A stretch of 64,000 nucleotides of DNA. Source: Georgenia satyanarayanai (lineage in GTDB: Bacteria > Actinomycetota > Actinomycetes > Actinomycetales > Actinomycetaceae). Made by a program: the position numbers and the translations under genes. The notes under the pieces were generated by a model. That model was not told the DNA's origin, made no database searches, and saw only the letters and a list, made by a program, of their open reading frames with translations. Location of the stretch: contig NZ_UETB01000001.1 of the NCBI RefSeq assembly GCF_900116375.1, positions 751,802 to 815,801 of the forward strand, given 5' to 3'. Of the stretch, positions 57,654-64,000 are shown piece by piece; position 1 is the stretch's first letter, and every line of letters begins with the position of its first letter.

Positions 57654-58414
57654 AGGGGCGGCCAGGGGATCGCCGGGTACCCCTCGCGCGGGGCGGGCAG
57701 CCGTCCCGTGGCGAGGAGCCGGTCACAGCGCACCTCGAGGGCGGAGAGCTCCGGTCCGGTGAGCAGCTCAGCGAGCGCGGCCCCGAGGTCGTCGTCCAGG
57801 GCCGCACGCACGCGGCCGACGCCCTCGGCCTCCTCGGCGTCGAGCTCGCGGCCGGCCCACCCCCACAGCACGGTCCGCAGCTTGTGCTCCTCGTGGAAGG
57901 TCAGGCCGTGGTCCACGCCGTACCGGTGGCCGCCGGCCATCGCCAGCACGTGCGCGCCCTTGCGGTCGGCGTTGTTCGTGACGAGGTCGAAGACCGCCAT
58001 CCGCCGTAGCGCGCCGGAGTCCTCGTGGACGAGGGCGACCTCGCGGTCCTCCTCGTCGACGCCGCTCAGGACGTGGCACCAGCCGTCGTCGGGCACCTCG
58101 TCGGCGGGGACGAGCGTGACGGCCTCCTGCGCCGGGTCCGGTGGGCACCACAGCTGCACCATCCCGGTGCCGAGCGGTCCGTCACGCAGCCAGGTCCGCG
58201 GCACGACCTCCCACCCGAGGGCCTCGGAGAGCAGGTAGGAGGCGACCTCGCGCCGGGCCAGCGTGCCGTCGGGGAAGTCCCACAGGGGCCGCTCGCCGGC
58301 GACCGGCTTGTAGACGACCCTCACGTCCTCGATCCGGCCGACGAAGGTGGCGTTCGAGGCCGTCGTGATCCGCGCGTCGAGGACGATGTCCCCGCCGTCG
58401 AGGTCGGGTGTCAC
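57650..58414 (-). CDS. SCO1664 family protein
   Basis: A 254-residue protein of the actinobacterial SCO1664 family, related in pattern to phosphatidylinositol-kinase-like/HipA-type folds: VYKPVAGERPLWDFPDGTL at the N-terminus, then RMAVFDLVTNNADRKGAHVL and YGVDHGLTFHEEHKLRTVLW, which contain likely catalytic Asp/Asn. GTG 58414 overlaps the DUF3090 stop (GTGA). It is one of three genes that travel together in actinobacteria; the substrate is unknown. Confidence 0.9.
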
Positions 58415-58971
58415 CGGAGGTCGTCGGGGAGCTCGCAGACGTGCCCGTCCGGGTCCATCGGCTCGCCGCACCGGGGGCACAGCGGCCGGCCGGCGGCCAC
58501 CACCTCGCGCGTACGCTCGGCGAAGGCACGGGCGGCGCCCACCGGGATCCGCACGACCAGCGCCTCCTCCGGCTCCGGACCGACCGGCTCGAGGGTCTGC
58601 GGGTCGACCGGCTGGGCGGGGACGGCCTCGATGACGAGCTGAGCGGTCGACGGGTCCCAGCCCAGGCCCATGATGCCGACGCGGAACTGCTCCTCGACCG
58701 GCTGGTCGAGGGCGTCGTTGTCGACGAGCTCCGCGGGGACACGCTCGGGGACGCTGAACCGGTTGCCCTCGGTGTCCATGAGCTCGTCGAGCAGCTCGTC
58801 GATCTTCTCGACCAGAGCGGCGGACTGCTCCTTCTCCAGGGCGACGCTGAGCAGCCGCGTGCCGGCACGGACCTGCAGGTAGAAGGTGCGCGACCCGGGC
58901 CGCCCCACCGTGCCGATCACGAGACGGTCGGGCCAGTCGAAGGTGTGGACGGTCTGAGGCACGGGACCCAT
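58411..58971 (-). CDS. DUF3090 family protein
   Basis: A 186-residue protein matching DUF3090: FDWPDRLVIGTVGRPGSRTF at the start, GIMGLGWDP in the middle, and a C-terminal zinc knuckle CPRCGEPMDPDGHVC. ATG 58971 lies one base after the stop of the phosphomutase-like gene, so the three genes form one unit. Function unknown. Confidence 0.9.
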   Translation of the reverse strand: MGPVPQTVHTFDWPDRLVIGTVGRPGSRTFYLQVRAGTRLLSVALEKEQSAALVEKIDELLDELMDTEGNRFSVPERVPAELVDNDALDQPVEEQFRVGIMGLGWDPSTAQLVIEAVPAQPVDPQTLEPVGPEPEEALVVRIPVGAARAFAERTREVVAAGRPLCPRCGEPMDPDGHVCELPDDLR

Positions 58972-58972
58972 G

Positions 58973-59671
58973 CTACGAGGCGGGCGCGGAGGCTGCCGGT
59001 CCGGCGCCGCCCCCGACCTGCGGCTCGTCCGGCCGGGCGCGGAGCCAGGAGAGGTCCCCGGCCTGCGTGTTCACCGCGAGGACGTGGGGCTGGCTGGGGG
59101 TGTAGCGCACGATGGAGGCGGACGCGGGATCGGCGTGGAGCCGCTGGAACAGGTCGAGGTGCAGGCCCAGCGCGTCCGCCAGGACCGCCTTGAGGAGATC
59201 ACCATGGGTGACGGCGGCCCACACCGCCGCAGGGCCGTGCTCGGCCTCGACGGCCGCGTCGATGCGCCGGATCGCGCCGACGGCGCGAGCGTGCATCGCC
59301 ACGAGCGACTCCCCGCCGGGGAAGACCGCGGCCGACGGCTGCCGCTGGACCACCGACCACAGGTCCTGCTTGGCGAGGTCGGCGAGCGTGCCGCCCTGCC
59401 AGTCGCCGTAGTCGCACTCGGTGAGGTCGTCCTCCAGCCGGGTGGCCAGGTCGGCGTCCTGGTGGTCGAGGACGGCCTGAGCGGTCTGGCGGCACCGCTC
59501 GAGCGGGCTGGAGACCACGGCGACGAGCGGGACCGCGCCGAGCCGGACACCGGTTCGTGCCGCCTGCTCCCTCCCGGTTCCGTCGAGCTCGACGCCCGGG
59601 GTGCGCCCGGCCAGCACCCCGGCCGTGTTCGCGGTGCTCCGGGCGTGCCTCACGAGGATGACGGTGGCCAT
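58973..59671 (-). CDS. Histidine-phosphatase-family protein (MSMEG_4193-like)
   Basis: A 232-residue member of the phosphoglycerate-mutase-like branch. The catalytic RHARSTAN (RHG-type) motif is at residues 8-15, SSPLERCRQTA follows, and the second His is in VTHGDLLKAVLAD. ATG 59671 is used. It heads the SCO1664/DUF3090 unit, a conserved actinobacterial trio often found near mycothiol genes. The substrate is not known. Confidence 0.9.
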   Translation of the reverse strand: MATVILVRHARSTANTAGVLAGRTPGVELDGTGREQAARTGVRLGAVPLVAVVSSPLERCRQTAQAVLDHQDADLATRLEDDLTECDYGDWQGGTLADLAKQDLWSVVQRQPSAAVFPGGESLVAMHARAVGAIRRIDAAVEAEHGPAAVWAAVTHGDLLKAVLADALGLHLDLFQRLHADPASASIVRYTPSQPHVLAVNTQAGDLSWLRARPDEPQVGGGAGPAASAPAS

Positions 59672-59729
59672 GGGCACCGATCCTAGGGCTGGTCACGCCG
59701 CCGGGCGTCGAGCTCAGGACTCGCCGAGC

Positions 59730-60509
59730 TCAGAGGACCGCCTGGAGGAAGGCCTTGGTCCGAGGCTCGCGGGGGTTGGAGAACATCACGTGCGGCTCGG
59801 CGTCCTCGATGATGCGCCCCTGGTCGAACATGAGGACCCGGTGGGAGACCTCCTGGGCGAACTGCATCTCGTGGGTGACGATGAGCATGGTGATGTTCGT
59901 CGTCTCGGCGATGTTCCGCAGCACGCTGAGCACCTCACCGACCAGCTCGGGGTCGAGCGCGGAGGTGACCTCGTCGAGCAGCAGGATCTCGGGGTCCATC
60001 GCCAGCGCCCGGGCGATCGCGACCCGCTGCTGCTGCCCGCCGGACAGCCGGCTGGGGTGGGCGTCGGCCTTGTCCGAGAGCCCCACGAGCTCGAGCAGCT
60101 CGTGGGCACGCTGCCGGGCCTCCTCCTTGCTCTTCCCGAGCACGTGGACGGGCGCCTCCACGATGTTCTCCATCACCGTCATGTTGGGGAACAGGTTGAA
60201 CTGCTGGAAGACCATGCCGATCTTCGTGGCGACCTTCGCGACGTCCTTGGGCTTGCGCGCCACCCGCTTGCCGCCGCGCTCCTCGTAGGTGAACGGCTCA
60301 CCGTCGATGTAGATGTAGCCGTCGGTGAGCTCCTCGAGCGTCATCACCAGGCGCAGGATCGTCGTCTTGCCGGAGCCGCTGGGGCCGATGAGCGTGACGC
60401 GCTCACCCTTGCGGACCTCGAAGTTGAGGTTATCGAGAACCGTGTTGTCACCGAAGCGCTTGACGACGTTCTCGAAGCGGATGACTGGCGCGGAATCAGT
60501 AGCGGGCAA
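59730..60509 (-). CDS. ehuA: Ectoine/hydroxyectoine ABC transporter, ATP-binding protein EhuA
   Basis: A 259-residue ABC ATPase of the polar amino acid uptake type. Walker A is GPSGSGKTT, the signature is LSGGQQQRVAIARAL, Walker B is ILLLDEVTSALD and the His switch is IVTHEM. It appears to start at TTG 60509: GGAGG lies seven bases upstream and no other start fits the N-terminus. It overlaps the ehuD stop by 14 bp. The order ehuB-ehuC-ehuD-ehuA and sequence style point to ectoine import. Confidence 0.85.
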   Translation of the reverse strand: MPATDSAPVIRFENVVKRFGDNTVLDNLNFEVRKGERVTLIGPSGSGKTTILRLVMTLEELTDGYIYIDGEPFTYEERGGKRVARKPKDVAKVATKIGMVFQQFNLFPNMTVMENIVEAPVHVLGKSKEEARQRAHELLELVGLSDKADAHPSRLSGGQQQRVAIARALAMDPEILLLDEVTSALDPELVGEVLSVLRNIAETTNITMLIVTHEMQFAQEVSHRVLMFDQGRIIEDAEPHVMFSNPREPRTKAFLQAVL

Positions 60510-61146
60510 GTCGGGCCTCCAGTTTCCTGACGAGGATGGACGTGGGGTAGCTGGCCGCGAGGAAGATGAGGCCGGCCAGGGTGAAGGCCTCGACGTAGGT
60601 GAACGTGCGCGAGCCGTAGTTCTCCGCCGCGCTCACCAGCTCGGGCACGGTGATGACGAACAGGAACGGGGTGTCCTTGAACATCGAGATCACCCAGGTG
60701 CCCAGCGCCGGGACGGTCGTGCGCAGCGCCTGCGGGATGACCACGCGGGTCCACGTGCGCTGGCGGGGCAGGGACAGTGCGGTCGCCGCCTCCCACTGGC
60801 CCTTGGGGACGTTGTCGATCCCCGAGCGGTACACCTCGGCCATGTAGGTGGAGTAGTGGATCCCGAGCACCCCGATGCCGATCCAGAGCGGTTCCCAGTC
60901 GGTGAAGGCGTAGTAGACGAACAGCAGCTGGATGACCACCGGGGTCATCCGGATGAACTCCATCACCCAGTGCACGGGGCGGGCGATGAGCGCCGGGGCC
61001 GACCGTCGCACGACGGCGACGACGAGCCCGAGGACCGCGGCGATGGCCGAGCCGAGGACCGTGGCGAGCAGCGTGACCTCGAAGAACGCGGAGAGCAGCT
61101 GCGGCAGCGCGTCGGCGGCACGCTCCCAGCTCCAGACGTCGTTCAT
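60496..61146 (-). CDS. ehuD: Ectoine/hydroxyectoine ABC transporter permease EhuD
   Basis: A 216-residue permease with five predicted membrane spans and the EAA-type loop AEVYRSGIDNVPKGQWEAATAL that contacts the ATPase. VMEFIRMTPVVIQLLFVYYA is typical of His/Glu/Gln/Arg/opine-type permeases, and the EhuD assignment rests on wording and operon order. ATG 61146 overlaps the ehuC stop (ATGA). Confidence 0.85.
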   Translation of the reverse strand: MNDVWSWERAADALPQLLSAFFEVTLLATVLGSAIAAVLGLVVAVVRRSAPALIARPVHWVMEFIRMTPVVIQLLFVYYAFTDWEPLWIGIGVLGIHYSTYMAEVYRSGIDNVPKGQWEAATALSLPRQRTWTRVVIPQALRTTVPALGTWVISMFKDTPFLFVITVPELVSAAENYGSRTFTYVEAFTLAGLIFLAASYPTSILVRKLEARLARY

Positions 61147-61865
61147 GAGTTCACCACCCCCGCCTTGGCGGCGCGGGGCCGGAAGATGTTCCTCAGGGGC
61201 GGGCCGATCCCGAGACGGCTCTTGGCGCGGGCCTCGGCGAGGTTCGCGACGAGGACGAGGACGTAGGCGATGAGGAAGTAGACCACCATGCCCACGCCGT
61301 AGGAGAAGAAGGTGTCATTGGTCATCTGGCGCAGCTGGTTGGTCACGAAGGTGATGTCGTGCAGCACGATCACGACCGCTACCGCGCTGCCCTTGAGGAG
61401 CATGATCCCCAGGTTGCTCAGCGACGGGATCATGATCGCCCAGGCCTGCGGCCACACGATGCGGAACAGTCGCCGTCTGGGGGAGAGGCTGAGCGCGACG
61501 CTCGCCTCCCACTGGCCCTTGGGCACCGAGTTGAGCGCGCCGCGCACCACCTCGGCGCCGTAGGCGCCGTAGTTCAGGCCGAGGGCGAGGATGCCGGTGA
61601 ACAACGAGCTGAGCTCGATGCCGAAGAGCGGCAGGACGTAGAACAGCCAGAACAGCTGGACCAGCAACGACGTCCCGCGGAAGAACTCGACGAACACGCG
61701 CGCGGCACCGCGCGCCACCACGTTGTGGTGACGCGCGGTGATCCCCAGGATCGCGGCGAGGAGGAAGGCAAGCACGGAACCGCCGACGGTCAGCTGGAGG
61801 GTCACGAGGATCCCGTCCAGCAGCCGTGGCAGCACCGTTGCCAGTGCGTCCAGGTTGTCGCTCAT
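61143..61865 (-). CDS. ehuC: Ectoine/hydroxyectoine ABC transporter permease EhuC
   Basis: A 240-residue permease, the partner of EhuD. VFVEFFRGTSLLVQLFWLFY and AEVVRGALNSVPKGQWEASV (the EAA loop) are clear. ATG 61865 lies 13 bp after the ehuB stop. It forms the membrane channel through which the ligand of EhuB passes. Confidence 0.85.
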   Translation of the reverse strand: MSDNLDALATVLPRLLDGILVTLQLTVGGSVLAFLLAAILGITARHHNVVARGAARVFVEFFRGTSLLVQLFWLFYVLPLFGIELSSLFTGILALGLNYGAYGAEVVRGALNSVPKGQWEASVALSLSPRRRLFRIVWPQAWAIMIPSLSNLGIMLLKGSAVAVVIVLHDITFVTNQLRQMTNDTFFSYGVGMVVYFLIAYVLVLVANLAEARAKSRLGIGPPLRNIFRPRAAKAGVVNS

Positions 61866-61878
61866 GTGTGGAGGGCGG

Positions 61879-62802
61879 TCAGCCGAGCTCGCCGGCGCAG
61901 AGGTCCTCGGTGGTCAGGGTGAAGTCGCCGGCGGGACGCTCGCCCGCGGTGAAGCCCCAGTCCCCGACGACCGAGAGGTACTCGTCCTCGTCATCGACGA
62001 TGGGCGCGAGCTGCTCGTTGTAGGCGTCGCGCAGCTCGGTGTCCTCGGTGCGGAACACGGTGCCGCCGGCGCCGAGCTGCTCCACGCCGTCGATGGTGGC
62101 GACGAAGGTGTCGGTGACCTCGACGCCCGGGTCCTCCCCGGCGTTGTCGACCATCCAGTTGAGGGAGATGCCGGTGAGCGCGAAGACGTCGGCGCGTCCA
62201 CCGGTGACGGCGTCCATCCCGTCCTGCGGGTTGCCGACCTCGATGGCGTCGATGCCGAGGTCCGCGGCGTAGGTCGCCTCGATCGCACCGGTCATCGCGG
62301 CCATCTGGACGTCCTGCGCCTCGGCGATGGACTGCATGTCGCTGAGGTTGTCCGGGTTGCCCTCCGGGACCAGCAGCGCGGTGGTGTACTGGAACTCCGG
62401 CTCGGAGAAGATCGCCTGCTCGCAGCGCTCGGGCAGGATCGACATCCCGGCGGCGACGACGTCCCAGCGGCCGGCGTTCAGCCCCTGGATGAGCTGGCCA
62501 AACTCGGCCTGGACGCCCTCGACGTTCTCGATGCCGAGCTCGCCCCAGATGCGCTCCTGGAGCGCTACGGAGGCGCCGACCAGCTCGCCCTCGTCGTTCT
62601 CGAAGCTGTAGGGCGCCTCGCCGGCGAAGCCGACGGTGATGGTGCCGGCCTCCTGCAGGGCCTCGAGCTTGCTCTGGCCCTCACTCGGCTCGGCTGCGCC
62701 GTCGTCGCCGCCGCTGTCGTCGCTGCACGCTGCGAGTCCCAGGGCGAGCGCTGCCGCGGCCGCCGGGATCGCCACCCGTCGGCGGGTAGAAGTCGTGGTC
62801 AT
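61879..62802 (-). CDS. ehuB: Ectoine/hydroxyectoine-binding lipoprotein EhuB
   Basis: A 307-residue solute-binding lipoprotein. The start RRRVAIPAAAAALALGLAAC gives a signal peptide with lipobox LAAC, so the mature protein is anchored by a lipid-modified Cys, followed by a Gly/Asp/Ser-rich linker and a periplasmic-binding-protein fold (ITVGFAGEAPYSFEND, VQAEFGQLIQGLNAGRWDVV). ATG 62802 is preferred because AAGGGA is then at a normal distance; ATG 62805 is adjacent. Specificity for ectoine is inferred from the full EhuABCD-like operon. Confidence 0.85.
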   Translation of the reverse strand: MTTTSTRRRVAIPAAAAALALGLAACSDDSGGDDGAAEPSEGQSKLEALQEAGTITVGFAGEAPYSFENDEGELVGASVALQERIWGELGIENVEGVQAEFGQLIQGLNAGRWDVVAAGMSILPERCEQAIFSEPEFQYTTALLVPEGNPDNLSDMQSIAEAQDVQMAAMTGAIEATYAADLGIDAIEVGNPQDGMDAVTGGRADVFALTGISLNWMVDNAGEDPGVEVTDTFVATIDGVEQLGAGGTVFRTEDTELRDAYNEQLAPIVDDEDEYLSVVGDWGFTAGERPAGDFTLTTEDLCAGELG

Positions 62803-63142
62803 CATGGTCCCTTCGGTTTGCACGAGGCTGTGGTTCACGCAAACCCCCTCCGGGCCGCAGGGCGCAGCGCACGGAGACGGCCAGTCGCCCCGAGTGGTCA
62901 TGGTGCTCGGCCACGCTAGGGAAGTGCGGGAGGGACCTCAAGGCCCCGGACCGCGCCGGACACGGGCAGTGTGGCCCCGGACGCACCACCCCGCAATCCG
63001 CGCGGTGGTGCGCCGCGACCGTCCCCGGGGCGGGGTCCTCGCGGGACCCGGACAGGGCCAGGACGGGCCGCCCGATCGTTATGGCAACGTGACGTTCTTG
63101 ACCGTGAGATGCCCAATTCGACGCCGGCCCTTTACTTACGAC
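62803..63142. other. Upstream region of the ehu operon with two inverted repeats
   Basis: This 340-bp stretch has no gene I can support. GTTTGC (62816-62821) and GCAAAC (62839-62844) form an inverted repeat near the ehuB start that could be an operator. CGCACCACC (62982-62990) pairs with GGTGGTGCG (63004-63012), a hairpin that could end transcription from the oxidoreductase gene lying upstream on the same strand. Both are weak predictions. Confidence 0.4.
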
Positions 63143-64000
63143 TTACCGCAGCGCGGGCGCCACCTCGCGTTCGAAGAGCTCGATGCCGCTCGTGTCGTAG
63201 GCGGCCTCGGGGAAGTAGAAGATCCCGTAGGCCATGCCCTGTGCCTCCAGCGCGCGGAGCTTCTCGACGACCTGCTCGGGCGTCCCGCACGCGGGCATGT
63301 CGCGCACGCCGCGCAGCTGCGCCTCGACGCCGTCCTCGTCCACGCCGACCGAGCGGAGGCGGGCGGCCAGCTGATCGAGCCGCTCCTGGACCTCGGCCTC
63401 GTCCCGTCCGATGGCGACGTTGTAGTTGGCCGAGCGGGTGATGCGCCCGAAGTCGGTCCCGACCTCGCGGCAGTGCTGGGCGAGGAGCGCGGACTTCCGG
63501 GCGAAGCCCTCGGGGGTGCCGTCGAAGTTCGTGTAGTCGGCGTAGCGGGCGGCGATCTTCAGCGTCACCTTCTCGCCACCACCGGCGATCCACAGCGGGA
63601 CGCCGCCCTCCTGGAGGGGGAGGGGACGGCAGATCGCGCCGTCGACCTCGTAGTGCTTCCCGGAGAAGGTGGCCCGGCCCTCGCGCCAGGCCTGGCGCAT
63701 GATCTGCACGCCCTCGTCGAGCATGGCCAGCCGTTCGCCGGCCCGGGGGAAGCCGTAGCCGTAGGCGCGCCACTCGTGCTCGTACCAGCCGGCCCCGATG
63801 CCCATCTCCAGTCGTCCGCCGCTGACGTGGTCCACCGTCGCGGCGACCTTGGCGAGGTACATGGGCGGGCGGTAGGCCATGCACGTGCACATCTGGCCGA
63901 GCCGGACGCGGTCGGTGCTCGCCGCGAGTGCCGCCATGAGCGACCACGCCTCGTGGGTGGCCTCCTCGCTCGGCACCGGGGTGGTGTGGAAGTGGTCGTA
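63143..64000 (-). CDS. Luciferase-like (LLM class) F420-dependent oxidoreductase, 5' end cut off
   Basis: At least 286 codons of a luciferase-like monooxygenase-fold oxidoreductase that continues beyond the right edge. LGQMCTCMAYRPPMYLAKVA, VDHVSGGRLEMGIGAGWYEHE and the late GTPEQVVEKLRALEAQGM are typical of F420-dependent members in actinobacteria. The true start is outside the window; an in-frame GTG at 63976 would be internal, since coding text continues to base 64000. Substrate unknown. Confidence 0.85.
   Translation of the reverse strand, partial: YDHFHTTPVPSEEATHEAWSLMAALAASTDRVRLGQMCTCMAYRPPMYLAKVAATVDHVSGGRLEMGIGAGWYEHEWRAYGYGFPRAGERLAMLDEGVQIMRQAWREGRATFSGKHYEVDGAICRPLPLQEGGVPLWIAGGGEKVTLKIAARYADYTNFDGTPEGFARKSALLAQHCREVGTDFGRITRSANYNVAIGRDEAEVQERLDQLAARLRSVGVDEDGVEAQLRGVRDMPACGTPEQVVEKLRALEAQGMAYGIFYFPEAAYDTSGIELFEREVAPALR

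Overview
The window is very GC-rich DNA with densely packed genes, many joined by ATGA or GTGA overlaps, and frequent GTG starts. Gene content points to a high-GC actinobacterium: an actinobacterial-type SOS box, a DUF222/HNH (13E12-type) protein, the SCO1664-DUF3090-phosphomutase cluster, an F420-type luciferase-like oxidoreductase and an FMN-riboswitch rib operon. A Micrococcales member (Georgenia- or Cellulomonas-like) would fit, but that placement is a guess. No rRNA, tRNA, CRISPR array, insertion sequence or phage gene was seen. The DNA looks chromosomal.

Layout. 1-2424: divergent GABA-type aminotransferase (cut by the window edge) and succinate-semialdehyde dehydrogenase around a palindromic operator. 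2646-6095: a compact RiPP cluster with a Cys-rich precursor, a fused E1-like/YcaO cyclodehydratase and a SagB-type dehydrogenase. 6340-7918: molybdopterin oxidoreductase, ferredoxin-reductase-like protein and DUF6510 operon. 7980-12469: small accessory genes (HNH proteins, two PH-domain-like paralogues, a serine hydrolase, an epimerase). 12510-14720: an SOS-controlled DUF222-HNH gene whose LexA box fills the promoter spacer. 16875-19987: FMN riboswitch and ribD-ribE-ribB-ribH. 20000-26693: GH10 xylanase, acetyltransferase, CinA-like protein, 5-oxoprolinase pxpA-pxpBC and a degenerate PfkB-like protein. 26796-32351: rlmC, DUF2243/CtaG-like membrane pair, alcohol dehydrogenase and partner, SGNH hydrolase. 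32509-35650: a deaminase with an altered active-site motif, a decayed locus and ribonuclease Z. 35676-38221: a secreted dockerin-amidase and an LPXTG-anchored cohesin-like protein in one operon. 38366-50962: a frameshifted HNH/Excalibur gene, beta-lactamase-like hydrolase, endonuclease IV, pgi, FUSC, FAD/Rieske oxidoreductase, carboxylate-amine ligase, HrpB, MscS and YciI. 51134-59671: DUF779/aldehyde dehydrogenase, DUF5701, arfB, pepN and the SCO1664/DUF3090/phosphomutase operon. 59730-62802: ehuA-D-C-B ectoine uptake operon. 63143-64000: luciferase-like monooxygenase cut by the edge.

The two most system-like finds are the RiPP cluster at 2646-6095 and the cohesin/dockerin pair at 35676-38221. 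A third theme is an intergenic repeat family built on AACAACTCAGCGCTCG, found at about 32.4, 51.0 and 54.7-55.0 kb and locally amplified in tandem at each place.
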